Shown one piece after another: positions 1 through 10,889 of a stretch of DNA of 64,000 nucleotides. Made by a program: the position numbers and the translations under genes. The DNA lies in NCBI GenBank assembly GCA_006538405.1, contig BJKQ01000001.1, positions 3,224,001 to 3,288,000 of the forward strand, read 5' to 3'. This DNA is from Hansfordia pulvinata. Its lineage: Eukaryota > Ascomycota > Sordariomycetes > Xylariales. Each line of letters starts with the position of its first letter. Position 1 is the first letter of the stretch. Below the pieces are notes generated by a model. It searched no databases. It saw only the letters and a program-made list of their open reading frames with translations, and was not told where the DNA came from.

Positions 1-615
1 GCCCAGGGCCGAGGAGCCCCTGCGCGCCGCGGCGGCGCCGCTGGGGGCGAGCAGGAGGGGCGAGGAGGCGGAGGCCGAGGAGGCCTTGCGGGAGGAGTAA
101 AGGCCGGCGGGGTCCGCGCGGAGGGGGGACAGCGGGGACGGGACTGCCACCACCGCGGTGGTGGTGGTGGTGGTGGTAGCAGACCCCTTGCGCGGGACGG
201 GGAGCCACTCGGCCGAGTCCGGGGTGGAGGGGCGGCGGTCGGCGGCGGCGGCGGCGGCCGGGGAGGAGAAGCAGGGCGAGGGGTGGGCGATGCTGCTGCT
301 GATGAACTGGGCGACGTGCAGGCGGGTGGCGGAGGACGGGGTGGCGGGGGTCTGCGGGGAGGGCGCGTAGAAGGAGGAGGACTGCGTGTGCGGGGACCAC
401 GAGGTCGAGGCGGCCGAGGGCGGCGGCTGCGAGGGGGACGCGGAGGCGGCGGTCGGGGCCGGGCCGGAGGAGGCCGGGGCCGGGGTCCGGGAAGAGGAGT
501 CGGCGGCGGCGGCGGCGGTGGTGGTGGTGATCCGGGGCGGCGACACGGCGGACACGCGCGCGTTGGCGGTCACCAGCGGCGGCGGGTACGCCAGGTGCCT
601 GGCGGGATCGTCAGT

Positions 616-654
<39 letters not shown>

Positions 655-2561
655 CCCACCGTCCTCCTCCTCTTCGCCGCGGGCCACCATGACGCTCTCG
701 ATCAGGGACTCCTCGTCGACGGGCCGCATGGGGAATTTTGTGCGGAACGCGGTGGGCGAGTAGGGCGACGCGGGGCCCTTGAAGACGCAGTCCGCGGGGA
801 CGGCGGCGGCGGCGGCGGCGGCACTCTGGGTGGTAGTAGCACTGGCCGAGACCTCGACGCCGCTGTTCCTGCTGCTGTTGCGCTTGCTGGCCCTCCTCCT
901 GCTGCTGCTGCTCCTCCTGCTGCCTCCCCCGCCTCCTCCTCCTCCCTCCAGACGGGCCAGCGAGACGGCCGAGTCGCCGTGGGCGTCCGGGGTGTAGACG
1001 CAGGTGCGGAACATCTCGTCGAACTGCTCCTCGGACACGGAGCAGTGCGACGTCATGGTCTCGAGGTTGAACAGCGGCAGCGGCGCCAGCGTGTACCGCT
1101 TCTTGTCCTCGGGCGAGTCGGCTTTTTGCTCAGAGGTTGGCGGCGTGTCCTCCTCCTCCTCCTCCTCCCCTCGGAACGGGTTGTCCTCCCGGATCGACCC
1201 GTACAGGTTCCCTCCTCCGCCGCCTTCCTTCTCCTGTACCGACGGCGATGATGACGATGATGTGTATGACTTTTTCTCCTGGAGGGTCCGGTACGGGTGG
1301 CTGGCGCTGTTGCTGCTGCTCTTGGGTCCGGCGGGGGTTGTCGACGACGGCGGCGGCGGCGGGTGGTGGTGGTGGCCAGCGCGGGTCTTGAAGGAGGCCA
1401 GGGTCGGGCCGCGGGAGCTGCCGGTGGTGGGGCCGAGGAAGCCCGGGAAGACGCGGGACAGCAGAGGCCGCAGGGTGGGAAGGCAGGCGCTGACGATGGC
1501 GAGGTTGTTCTCGCAGCCGGACCAGATGCCGAGGTTGTTCCCGGCGACTTGGGAAGGCCAGAAGCGTTAATAGGGGGGCGGAAGAGATAGGGGGAAAGAG
1601 GAGTGAGGACTCACCCGACTTATCAGTCGCGTAGGCCAGCTCCATGATATAGACCAGCCTCATGATGGACGCGACGCAGACACTATGATTCCCGTCAGTC
1701 AGGAAAGGAAAGACTGGGCTTGGAAAGACTTACACGACGCCGATGGTAAAGACAAACATGAGGGCCTTCTTCAGGCGCGGGCTGACCTGGAGCTGGCGGA
1801 TCATGGGCACGGCGATGGCGTAGACGAGTATGTCGAAGCCCAGGTTGATGGTCGAGGTGGTGAACCTGAGAGTCAGAGTGTCAGACTCGGACACATCTCG
1901 GAAAGAATAAGATCAAGAACGAAAAAAAGACTCACTCGAACACGCCCGGGGGCAGACAGCGGCCCTCGCTGCCGTCCCACGCGGCCGCGACGGGGACGCA
2001 CTTGAAGATGGCCCCGAAGAACATGGCGAGCCCGAAGGCGGCGAGGACGGCGACGAGGGCGTGGAGCCAGGCCAGCAGGCGGCGCGAGGCCCAGATGCGC
2101 GTGTACGACAGCACGATGGACATCTTGATGGCGTTGGTCGACAGGCCCCAGAGCGCCGGCGAGATCCACATCAGCTGCCCGATCGTCGCCAGCGCCTGCG
2201 CGTCCATCTCGTCCATCGGGCCTCCGAAGCCGCGCGCCATTGCTGGGGATGTCAGTCTTTATCACTATGATCACGAGTGTCACGAGATGATGATGACGAT
2301 GATGGACTCACCCACTGCGTTGACGGCGTACACCACCAGGGAGAGTGTCTAGACACAAAACTGTCAGCGGCGTGCCTCTTCCTCGTTTTCAGAAACTCCG
2401 GCTGAACGCACCAGCGCAAACACGCAGAGCCAGTCGTCCACGCCCGCGTTTCTCGTGACGGCCATGCGCGAGTACAGCCGCCCCCAGACCGCCGCGATGG
2501 CCAGCGCGAGGAACAGCGTCACGGGGACCTGCAGCTCGACGGCCGGCTTGTTGATGGCCAT
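1..2561 (-). CDS. Rhodopsin-domain (SAT4-like) integral membrane protein, 3' end beyond window
   Basis: Five introns fit, giving exons 2412-2561, 2312-2348, 1936-2242, 1734-1865, 1615-1682 and 1-1547, all in phase. They encode 747 residues and stay open to position 1, so the C-terminus lies outside the window. Seven hydrophobic segments occupy about the first 250 residues. The stretch NLGIWSGCENNLAIVSACLP in the last exon is the typical helix-7 region of fungal rhodopsin-domain (PTH11/SAT4-like) proteins. The tail from about residue 260 is low complexity, with Gly, Asp, Glu, Ser, Ala and Thr runs and many possible phosphorylation sites. By family, this is a plasma-membrane receptor-like protein of unknown ligand; the exact role is not known. 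The start is the Met just before the first hydrophobic helix. No CFEM cysteine domain precedes it. Confidence 0.85.
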
Positions 2562-5238
2562 GATGAATTCTTTTCTCTGGAATATTTTCCTTCCTTTCTT
2601 CTTTGGCCCAGCAAAGCTAGAAAGAAAACCCCTTCAACGTGGTCGAGACCATCTGAACCGCCGCATGGGGGAGAGAGAGAGAACAAGATGAAAGACACAC
2701 AGAAAAAGGCAAAGAAACCGCAAATACCACCAAACTCTCTCTCTCCAATAGAGACCGGGCAACCGGGGATGGAGGCTCCTTTAACTCTAAAACCCGCCCC
2801 TCCCTCTCACGCTTCTCGGCAGCTGCTCGACAGGATGCGATGATGTGCGGCAGTGGGGGAGGAGGAGGAGGACGAGGAGGAGGAGGACGAGGGAGGACAA
2901 GGGCTAGTTCTGGTTTCGGGTACCTGTCCACCTGCTGTGCTTGTCCATCTGCCGTGCTCTGCTCTGTTCCTCCGCCGGGCTGTTTCTCGTTGGAACTCGT
3001 ATCGCCAACCTAAACACATACCCTCCCAATCCTTCCCGCTGGTTTAGCTAATACTCGTAAGGTGGGATATGCACGATCCCTCCCAACGGCCGATCTCGCC
3101 TAGCGCCGCCGCCACTCCTCACTTTCTTCTCTTCGTCTGCAGGTTTCCGTCGTGTATACCGAGGGACAGGCAGAGAGGAAAACGGCGTTTCCCGCACGGT
3201 CGCCATATCACGCTGGCTGACCTAACATGCTGTTGTTAACTACCCGTCGCCCGCGCGCGTTGGCGAGCATCGTTGCAGAGGGCACCCAGCACGCGGGTAT
3301 GTATGGGCTGGCTGAGAGCCGGTGGGGTTCCCCGCTTGCAGGCATCCGGGGGTGCAGCAGAAGAAGGACGAGCTTCAGAAGACGAGGACCCCCGGACACC
3401 AAAACAAGGGGACAGGATCAACAAAGAACCGACACGAGAGCAGGGGCATCGTGACAAGGGCACTTACTCGTATACGCAGACAGACAGACAGAGAGAGAGG
3501 AAACACCCAAGAGCCCCAGAAGTACAAAAAAACGTGGGATCCCGTTTTTAGGTATGTGTGTGGGGATTCCCTCTTAACCAACTTAGGCCGTTAGTTTCCC
3601 CTTCTGATCGGCGCCAGACGACAAGAAGCCCGAGATTGGATAAGCGAATCCCGGAATCCCGCAAGAGCTAACTAACCCAGTGACATGGGCTTGGGGGCGG
3701 CCCTCTCTCTCCCCGCTAAGAAGACGGCTTTTGTGAGAAGGGTGCCGCCTCGGAGGAAACCTGACCGGCCTGGCGTCCTCTTCTAGTCGGTCCTAGGAGG
3801 AGGAGGAGGAGGAGGGGGAGGACCGACATCGTCACCCATCATCTTGCATCTCGCATCTGTCGGTGGTTCGGCGCCAAGACAGACCCGTGGCAAAAGACCA
3901 GATGCCCACACCTGCGCAGGCACGCAGGCTATAGCACCTCCTGACACGACCTCGTACTGTGCCGGTCGCCGCGCCGTGTCATCGTGAAGGAAGCAACCCC
4001 GGTCGTCCGTCTACTCGTACGAGCATCGAGGCCCTCTCATTGCGCGTGGCACGCGGGAGACCCCGATATAGATCGCAAGAGACATGTGCCCCCTTGTCAG
4101 CCAAGCAGAGGAAAGCCATCTCCAGGGGTCCAAACTCCCGCCCGCGTCTCGCATCTCCAGTTCGCGAACCGACGATTCGAGCAATAACCGTTCCTCTTCT
4201 CCCGAGAAAAAAGGAACTGCCCTCTGCGACAGCCTCTTTCTTCGTGTCACGCCCGTCCGTCTCACCAGTCTTTCACGAGAGAGCGTGCGCCGGTGCCTTG
4301 ATCGGCATGATAACGTCAACAAACCCCCCCACACCGAATATAGTCAGCCTTTGTGTCAAGCCGGGTCCTGGCATAAACCCAACGCCCGCCGCCGCCGCCG
4401 TCGGCTGAAAATGGTCGAGCGTGGGATTCTCGACAATCGTTTCACAACCGAAAAAAAAATGGCGATCGAGGAGACGCGACGACAGAGCCGGACAATGTCG
4501 TTCTGCGCACTGCGTCTCTTGCGAGCAAGACGGATGTCACCTCCCCAATTCAGTTCTGCGAGCAGCACCCACTCACCTCGACGTCTGTCAGGCAAGCGAC
4601 AGGACAGCCGACAAGGGGGGGAGGCAAAAAAAAGGACAGGCATCCTGGGTTTTGTCGGTCGCAGCAGGATTCGCAGGCTAGCGCGCGATGCGATGCAGCA
4701 GCGCCAGACTGTCGGCCGGGATGCAGGAAATGTGGTCCCTTTTCAAGCTGGTGGTTTCTATTTACAGTCCTTCGTCCCCAAGACAAGAAGATCCGCGGTG
4801 GAATGGGGACTACCCCCCGGTTTTTTTCTCTCTCGCCTGTCTAAACGCGCCGTTTAGTCTCGGGACATGCAAAGAGCCGCGAAAGAGGAATGGAAGACAC
4901 CTTGGGACGGTTCTTAGCAGCGCGACGATCTCGAGTATGCGCGGCTGGCCGAAGCGCACGTCGGTCAGATCTTCGGGGTCGGGTCGACTTGCGCAGGCGG
5001 ATCAGGTAATCGCCCAACCTGCAGCCCCAGGCAACAAAGACCTATGTAGACGCCGGGCGGACATGTTGTGCCTGTTGTTGGTGACCGTGTATACCAGCGG
5101 AGCGTTTCGATAGATGCTTACGCCTGCAACCCGCAGTTGAGAGGAGCGCAATGCCTGCCTGAGGTTAATAATTGTGTCAACGGGACAGGGGGGTGGGGCA
5201 ATCTTACTTGCAATCCCCCACCAAGAGCCGCGACGCAA

Positions 5239-5349
5239 ATAGCCACCAGACATGCAAAGCAGACGGGCATCTCACAGGCAGACTGGCATCTGGCAGCCAA
5301 GCAGAACGGCATCTCACTGCCGGGTCTGCGCAGATAGCCACCAGACATG
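5239..5349. repeat. Pair of 16-nt direct repeats
   Basis: The 16-mer ATAGCCACCAGACATG occurs exactly at 5239-5254 and 5334-5349, 95 nt apart. Shorter repeated pieces (GGCATCTCAC and CAGACGGGCAT-like) lie between them. No gene is visible around the pair. It may be a relic of local duplication. Confidence 0.8.
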
Positions 5350-5851
5350 TAACAAACCAGCATCATACAGCCAAGCCACATGACTTGCACCTCAACATCA
5401 ACGCAACAACCACACAAGCCCGTCACGCAGCCGCTCGCAGCATTTCCCCCGTCCGTCCTAGCCGCAGCGAGGGATCCCGCCTATACCTACCGCGAGAGAG
5501 ACGGCGGCGAATTAATTCACCCGACCGAGCAGGAGCCGGAAAAGCTCACCCCACCGTCGAGCTTCTTCCCAATGTCGCCACTTCCCGCCTGGCAGCTGGC
5601 CCTGGCCCCCAGCGTCAGAACCCGTTTCGCCACGCGCCCCCAAGGTCCGCAACGGGAAGACAGGGGGCTGCCCATCAGACACTTCCTCCGCGGGCGGATT
5701 GCTGTGCGGAAAGAGCTCGGTGAGCCCTGGGCAACCCGTCTGCATCTGTCTCTGCATCTGCGCTGATGGTCGAGATACCCTGGTGGAACTGCCGGCACAC
5801 CAGAGGCGATCGTGAAACGGCGGCTCGCCGGCTCCCGCAGTCCCATCTGGT

Positions 5852-5895
5852 ATGACTGACTGGTCCTATCCGGATGACTGACTGGTCCTGTCCGG
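5852..5895. repeat. 22-nt tandem duplication in the 3' flank of the peptidase gene
   Basis: Two adjacent 22-nt units start with ATGACTGACTGGTCCT and differ at one base (TATCCGG against TGTCCGG). They lie 70-120 nt beyond the stop codon of the dipeptidyl aminopeptidase gene, probably in its 3' untranslated region. Confidence 0.9.
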
Positions 5896-5967
5896 TATGG
5901 ACAGACGAAACCAACACAAACTGCTGATCACTGAATCGAGTATATTCACAACACAAACTAGACAAGC

Positions 5968-8800
5968 TCAGCTAACACCCCGCATGGCCGCCTCGATGGC
6001 CCTCTTGTCCTGGGCGGGCTTGCTGCCGATGGGCTCGCTGCCGACGGCCCTCCTGTCCTTGGCGGGCTTGCCCGGGCTGGCGTCGGCCACCCTGAGCCAC
6101 TCGCCGTTGAAGGCGTTGATGATCCAGTTGTTGAGTTCTGAGGGTCAGCGTCACGAGTTGATGGATTCTGCCCTCAAACAAGAACTTACTATCATAGACG
6201 ATGCGGTTGGCGTTGTGGAAGTAGATGCCGTGATTGCTGTCGGGGAACATGTGGAGGTCGTAGTTCTCGACGCCCTTGACGTCGAGCTTGTCGAGCAGGG
6301 TGAGGGTGTTCTGCATGTGGACGTTGTCGTCGGCGACGCCGTGCATGAGGAGGAAGCGGACGTTCTGGCCGAGGGCGGTGACGTTGCCGACGGAGGTGGC
6401 GTTGTAGCCGGCGGCGTTCTCCTGGGGGGTCAGCATGTAGCGCTCGGTGTAGACGCTGTCGTAGAAGCGCCAATCCGTAACGGGGGCGACGGCCATGCCG
6501 TACTTGAAGGTGCGGCCGGCGTCGGCCTCGAGGGTCTTGAGGGTCTGGAAGCCGCCGTAGGACCAGCCCCAGATGGCGAGGCGGGACTCGTCGACGTAGG
6601 GCTTGTTGGCCCAGATGTTGGCGGCGGCGATCTGGTCGTGGGCCTCCCACCTGCCGAGGTGCTTGCGGACGACGACGCGGGCCTTGCGGCCGATGAAGCC
6701 GGTGCCGCGGCCGTCGACGGTGACGACGAGGTAGCCGAGGCCGGCGGCGACGTAGGCCTGGAAGTCGACGGCGAACTTCTTGTTGACGGACTGGGAGCCC
6801 GGGCCCGAGTACTGCTGGAAGAGGACGGGGTAGCGCTTCTTGGGGTCGAAGTGGGGCGGGCGGCGCTCGAGGTAGTTGAGCTCGACGCCGTCGATGGTGA
6901 TGGTGCCGTAGTGGAGGAGGGGCAGCTCGTGCTTGCGAGCCCGCTCAGCCAGCACGGCGTTGTCCTCGATGGCGTGCTCGTACGAGTCGGGGTTGCTCCG
7001 GGTGCTCACGACCTTCTGCCAGGGGATCTTGGGGCCCTTGTAGGAGAGCAGGGCGTAGCCGGCCCGGGTGGAGAAGGAGGCCTCGTAGTAGCCCTCGCTG
7101 GTGGTATCGGTGAGCGGCTGGAGGTCCGACCCGTCGAGCTTGACGCTGTACACGTGCCGCTGGATGGAAGACTCCTTGGTGGCGGAGAAGTAGACGAGCC
7201 CCTTCTCTAGGTCCACGGCGGCCGGGCCGTTGTCGACCTCCCACTTGCCCGAGGTCAGCAGGACGGGCTTGTCGGCGTCGAGCGTGAAGTACGCCAGGTG
7301 GTCCCCGTCGTCGTGGATGATGCTGTCGACGTAGCCGTCGTGGGGGCGCCCGCTGTCGGGGTCGGCCGGGATGAAGGTGGCGTGCGAGATCTCGAACCAG
7401 CCGCCGTCGATCTTGCCCACGTCGACGGTGCGCACCGTCTTGCCCGTGCGGGCGGCCACGTCGATGAGGATCACGCGCATAATGTCGCTCACGCGGTTGG
7501 TCTCCTTGACGACGACCTTGGAGCCGGCCCACATGACATCGGTGATGAGCAGGTCCTCCGGGTCGAAGCGGCCGGCCACCTGGACCGAGAAGACGTCGCC
7601 CTTGGCCACGTCGTAGAAGAGCAGGTCGACAAAGGGGTTGGGCGAGCCGGCCTTGGGGTACTTGAGCTGCTGGACCTCGGGGTAGCTCTCCTCGCCCGGC
7701 TGGGGCGCCTCGCCGCTGGGCCTATCAACGAAAAACTGGATCGGGTACTCGGGGACCAGGGTCTCGTTGGTCCTCAGGAAGGCCATGTAGTCGCCCTTGG
7801 CGGACCACCACGTGGCGCTGTTGCCCTCAAACACCTCCTCCTCGTAGACCCAGTCGGGGATGCCGTAGAAGAACTCGGGGCCGCCATCGGTGGTGATCTG
7901 GGTGGTGTTGCTGCTGGCGAGGTCGCGGAGGTAGAGATCGTTGGTGCAGGTGAAGGAGACGGCGTCGCTGCGCGGGCTCCACTGCGCAAACTGCACGCGC
8001 AGCTCCGGGTTGCTGGGGTCCAGCGGCTCGACCTCTTGGGTTTCGACGTCGAGGATCCAGTACACGGCCGTGAAGGAGTGGCGCCAGACCTGCTTGGGGT
8101 CGGTGGCGAGGAGCACCTTCTTGTGGTCGGGGCTGGGCCACAGCCGGGCGGGTTCCCTGGGCCGGCCGTTGCCCGCGAAGGACTTTGACCGCATCAGGGT
8201 TTTGGACTCGAGGACGTGGCTTTCGCCGGCGGCGTACTCGGGGTCCATGGAGCGCACGTCCTCCACCACCAGGTAGTCCTTGCCCGAAGCGCCCTGCTCG
8301 AGCAGCAGGCCGTCCTCGCCGTGGGCGCCCTTGATCCAGCTGATCTGCTGGGATTTCGGGGACCAGAAGCGCTCGTGGATCTGTTGCAACGTGACCTTCT
8401 TCCCGGAGCCGCGGGCGGCGGTGGCCTCGGGGTCGTGCTCCTTCTGCGAGGCGTGCTGGTAGGACTTGGAGGACAGGAAGGTGAAGAGGCCGACGCCCCA
8501 GGAGGCGACGATGACGGCGACGAGGACGAGGATGATGCGCTTCAGCTTCCTGTCGACGGGGACGACGCGGGCGGGGCCGGGGCGGTCGAGGAAGGCATGG
8601 TGCTCGTCGTCGGTGTCGCCGAGGGGGTCTTGGGCGTCGAGGTCGGAGAATTGGTCGGTGTACTTTTCGCGTTCCTCGATGCGCTCGAAGACGAGGCTGG
8701 TGGTCGAGACGGAGGAGAGGGAGTCTTGGGAGGGACGAGGAGAGGCTGGTGGGTGTGAGCTTGACAGTCGGGGTGGACGGAGGCCAGGAGGCTTACCCAT
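5968..8800 (-). CDS. dapB: Dipeptidyl aminopeptidase, S9B prolyl-oligopeptidase family (type II membrane protein)
   Basis: Exons 6190-8800 and 5968-6137, with a 52-nt intron, give 926 residues. This matches fungal vacuolar dipeptidyl aminopeptidase B/STE13 enzymes, which remove N-terminal X-Pro and X-Ala dipeptides. A cytoplasmic N-terminus of about 85 residues is followed by one membrane anchor (about 86-108, [16 protein letters not shown]), a beta-propeller region, and a C-terminal alpha/beta-hydrolase domain. The catalytic triad is visible: Ser at about 746 in GWSYGG, Asp at about 823 in HGVADDNVH, His at about 855 in DSNHGIY. Several N-glycosylation sequons lie in the lumenal part. Splicing matters, because reading through the intron replaces the conserved end [12 protein letters not shown] with an Arg/Gln-rich tail. 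Whether it is vacuolar (DapB) or Golgi (Ste13-like) cannot be decided from sequence alone. Confidence 0.95.
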
Positions 8801-8860
8801 TGTGGCGTTGATAAGAGGGTCAGTCGTTGAAGTTCAACGGTGGCCGACGAGGACGGCAGA

Positions 8861-8920
8861 GGCGCGGGCACGTCAAGCGAGCATGGGCGAGGCGCAGGCA
8901 CGTCAAGCGAGCATGGGCAA
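8861..8920. repeat. 30-nt tandem duplication in the peptidase 5' leader
   Basis: Units 8861-8890 and 8891-8920 are adjacent and differ at two bases. Both contain CACGTCAAGCGAGCATGGGC. They start 60 nt upstream of the peptidase ATG and so probably lie in its leader or core promoter. Confidence 0.9.
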
Positions 8921-10527
8921 AGAGCGGGAGGCGGACCGGACGAGCAAGACCGGCTTGCGGCAGGTCGGGCAGAAAAGAAACGGAATCACAGCTGGACGAC
9001 GAGGCGGCGATTGGGGGCGAGGAATGGAGCAGTGTCGCACAGCAACGCCGGGAGTTGAAGCGGAGGGACGGACGTGAAGCGATCACGTCACATGGTCAGC
9101 TCCGGCCAGTGGATATAGCTCTTTTGGGTAAGCACTATACCCACCGGGGCTATCGGCCGAAGGAACAGCCAGCTTGTCGAGTTCATGTCCCAAGACAGCG
9201 ATGACATTACTGAGTCAGGAGGCACGGGAGGGGCCTGTTTTGCGTGATCCTCCATGCCTCGCGTTCATTTTTGTGTTGACTCCCACGACTCTGTGCGCGG
9301 CAGCCACAGACCGCACTGGAATTCCGAGCCGTCGGCTTGAAAGACCAAGACTGTGGCGCGTCTTGCTGAGAAGAGCCGAACTCGGCCGCGGCTGACGGAC
9401 GAGGAACGGGTAACTTGATGTTGCCCGCGGCGTGACACTCGCCGACCAGGCCACCTTGACGGGTGACTAGGTGTGGCGCCTGTGAGCGCGACGCAGGGGT
9501 GCAGGTCTCGGGCCAGGAACCGGGCACTCTAGAACGAAGACATAGACACTCGTGATATGGTCAACGACGGACCGGCTGAGGAGTCGCTCCATACACGTAT
9601 CGTACGGTGCCACGACTGTCCCTGGTCCCACAACCGACCCGTCCAGGATTCCTCGCTGAGCAGCCCAGCCATCGAGCCACGAGAGGCGGCATCACGACCG
9701 GGAGCGAGCGTGCCGATTCCCCCCGTCCCAGATGCATACCTAATAAGTGTTATGTTATACGGAACGGCGTACGACATGAGTAACACAGTTGCGGGCTGAA
9801 AGACCCGTGCATCCAATATTGCTACCTACGAGTATTGACATCTACGGCGGCCGGCCCGGTGCAACGCGACTAAACCCAAGCCAGAAGCTGCGGCCCTCTG
9901 CGTCTTGGCTTTCTCGTGATGAGCAGCCGACACCCGCCATCGATCGCCCTGCTCTGCAAACAACAGACAGACCACCCTGGAACCCGCACTGACGGCGCTC
10001 AGAGAGGCCTACGAGTACGAGTCATCGTAGCCCGGTGTGCCCGTGCCCGTCTTCCCGGGGGCCATGGACGAGTAGGCCATCTGGACCGGTCGTCTGCCGG
10101 GCCGTGAGAGGCCATCCCTGCTCTCTGTGAGCGTGCGGGGTTTCCCTGTGAATACCGGTCCCAGACTGACGAGTACGATATGGATAGAGAAGCACGACAG
10201 TCAGCGGACCGACACTTTTCTTCTCTTCTTCTCCTGCGGTTCCCCACTTGGGCTCAGGGCGGCTCGTCACGTCACTGGCGGACGGACGCCTCGCGATGGC
10301 CTCCCGCGGCCCCCTGTTCTGCCGGTTGCAGGCTGCAACGTTGGCTTGCCCGCCAAGCAAACCACTCTATCTGCCTCTCGCCCTCTTGGCTCCCCTTCAT
10401 CAGCCCTGGCCCAGCCGCATAGCCGAGACGGAGAAGAAGAAAAGTCTCGTATTTCCCCAGGCACGTCGACCGATGACTGGCTTACTATCACTCTTCTGTT
10501 GACGAGTATTCTCTCAGCCCGGTTGAT

Positions 10528-10543
10528 CCCCCCCCCCCCCCCC
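10528..10543. repeat. C16 homopolymer
   Basis: A run of sixteen C on the plus strand, upstream of the deacetylase gene. Its true length is probably uncertain in any assembly. Confidence 0.85.
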
Positions 10544-10760
10544 TGCACGTACTCGTTCGTACCTGTGCGCCGCGCCGCCGTGATGCGCTCATGTTGACGA
10601 CGAGATGGGCCCCTCCCCGTACGCGATGCTACGCCGTGCTCTGCGTTGTCGTTGCTTGGCCCCAGGCCGGGTTGGGCTCGAGCCTCGTCCCCGTCTGCAG
10701 GGAAGGGCGGGAAGCCACTCTCGGCCGTACGATGCTTGCCGAGGAGTGAAGAAACAATTC

Positions 10761-10768
10761 TATATAAA
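10761..10768 (+). promoter_or_regulatory. TATA-box candidate of the polysaccharide deacetylase gene
   Basis: TATATAAA lies 122 nt upstream of the deacetylase ATG and is followed at once by a CA dinucleotide run (10773-10789). The position fits a TATA box with a leader of about 90 nt. This is inferred from spacing only. Confidence 0.5.
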
Positions 10769-10889
10769 CATGCACACACACACACACACCCTCAGATGAT
10801 GCTCCCGTGTTCGGCTGGCGTCTCCATGGTCGTCTGACAGAAACCATTCATAACCCACCCTTATTAGACAAAAATAAAAACCACATATC

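Larger units (their letters stand above)
2562..5967. other. Intergenic region, no supported gene
   Basis: About 3.4 kb lie between the start of the rhodopsin-domain gene and the stop of the dipeptidyl aminopeptidase gene. Open frames here (longest 257 codons, 4084-4857 +) are Arg/Ser-rich without recognisable domains and have no good intron/exon continuation, so I treat them as chance. The part near 2562 is the upstream region of the rhodopsin-domain gene. GGA-type triplet runs occur near 2855-2895 and 3797-3815. Three copies of the octamer TACTCGTA lie at 3052, 3465 and 4012. Confidence 0.6.
8801..10889. other. Divergent intergenic region, no supported gene
   Basis: This region lies between the peptidase (minus) and the polysaccharide deacetylase (plus), which are transcribed away from each other. 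It holds a 30-nt tandem duplication next to the peptidase start, octamers TACGAGTA at 9827 and 10010, a C16 run, a CA repeat, and a TATA-like element before the deacetylase. Open frames are short and lack domains. Confidence 0.6.

Noticed and set aside
4084..4857. 257-codon plus-strand ORF
   Set aside because: Arg/Ser-rich, no domain, no codon bias like the real genes of the window.
5897..7210. 437-codon plus-strand ORF rich in Val, Gly and Asp
   Set aside because: Antisense shadow of the dipeptidyl aminopeptidase exon; composition follows from high GC at third codon positions of the real gene.
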